A DNA stretch of 64,000 bases from Pseudomonadota bacterium. Lineage in GTDB: Bacteria > Pseudomonadota > Alphaproteobacteria > Acetobacterales > Acetobacteraceae. The notes beneath the pieces are model-generated. The model was not told where the DNA came from. It did not search any database and saw nothing but the letters and a program-made list of their open reading frames with translations. The DNA is taken from NCBI GenBank assembly GCA_021845595.1, contig JAJZVV010000015.1, positions 16,294 to 80,293 on the forward strand, given 5' to 3'. Positions within the stretch are counted from its first letter, which is position 1. Every line of letters begins with the position of its first letter. A program made the translations under genes and the position numbers. Positions 63,889 to 64,000 of the stretch are shown piece by piece.

Positions 63889-64000
63889 CCTCTTGAGCGA
63901 CGCGTGATTGTTTGATTCGATGCGTTTTCCCAAGGGGGGCGTATTGATGGGCCGTCAGCCTGGCTTTTTTGACGTCGACAGCCGCTTGCGTGAGCTTTCC
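63873..64000 (+). mobile_element. Left end of a second insertion sequence (IS5-like), runs off the window
   Basis: Starting near ggacacctcc at about 63873, new sequence interrupts orfB, and a transposase-like gene begins at 63947. It seems to be an element inserted into the IS3 copy. The right end is outside the window. Confidence 0.6.
63947..64000 (+). CDS. IS5-like transposase, N-terminal 18 residues
   Basis: The ATG follows AAGGGGGG at a normal distance and encodes MGRQPGFFDVDSRLRELS, which resembles the GFFD.E.R...LS start of many IS5-family transposases. The rest lies beyond the window. Confidence 0.65.
   Translation, partial: MGRQPGFFDVDSRLRELS

Overview
The window is about 64 kb of very GC-rich DNA from an alphaproteobacterium. 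The best fit is the Acetobacteraceae: it has GcrA and CckA cell-cycle regulators, the short alphaproteobacterial HprK with RapZ and a transport-free PTS, the rimP-nusA-ylxR-infB-rbfA cluster and an aa3-type oxidase cluster, all with extremely GC-biased codons. This assignment is an inference from gene content; no rRNA or tRNA gene was found in the window.

Layout. Positions 1-9.9 kb are almost all on the minus strand: an M32 carboxypeptidase cut by the window edge; the cytochrome c oxidase cluster ctaC-ctaD-ctaB-coxF-ctaE-DUF983-surf1, with no ctaG in its usual place; a phospholipid N-methyltransferase; an EamA exporter; a cold-shock protein; gcrA; and tatA. Positions 10-14.6 kb hold a CHAP-domain lipoprotein, a family III CoA-transferase, a possible small RNA, and DUF302, SDR, RidA and enoyl-CoA hydratase genes. 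Positions 14.7-18.8 kb encode a regulatory PTS (HprK, RapZ, EIIA-Man, HPr, EI) with no sugar permease. After queC, 19.6-23.0 kb is a tightly overlapping plus-strand run: moeB-like, DsrE-like, an SH3 lipoprotein-like or secreted protein, then a nitrile hydratase/thiocyanate hydrolase relative whose beta chain is split into two genes. A two-domain methyltransferase and a VapBC pair follow.

Positions 25.2-32.1 kb are accessory: a gene-poor stretch with a palindromic element, a four-carbon acid sugar kinase, an unknown protein and an MFS permease, then phaE-phaC and a hydrolase. Positions 32.2-37.2 kb hold flgB-flgC-fliE-fliQ-fliR-flhB followed by cckA. Positions 37.6-46 kb are mixed housekeeping: a retropepsin-like lipoprotein, a CopD-like protein, a ParA ATPase, the NAD(P)HX repair enzyme, malonyl-CoA decarboxylase, ilvD and an epoxide-hydrolase-like enzyme. 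Positions 46.1-51.1 kb are a complete branched-chain amino acid type ABC transporter (livF-G-M-H-K). A Fur-like box lies between a DUF3859 gene and a cupredoxin-FTR1 iron uptake pair (51.2-53.1 kb). Two metabolic enzymes precede the translation cluster (55.8-61.8 kb). The window ends in an amidohydrolase and nested, broken insertion sequences.

Points most worth a second look: (1) the split nitrile hydratase/thiocyanate hydrolase genes chained to MoeB-like and DsrE-like sulfur-handling genes; (2) a two-hairpin palindromic repeat present in opposite orientations at 25.8 and 43.1 kb, whose second hairpin keeps its outer arms but has a different, still paired, core; (3) two genes with no ATG/GTG/TTG start (ylxR, probably ATC; the CHAP lipoprotein, probably CTG); (4) a terminator-ended RNA candidate at 11.8 kb with no gene on its strand; and (5) a perfect 22-bp palindrome that breaks an IS3 orfA.
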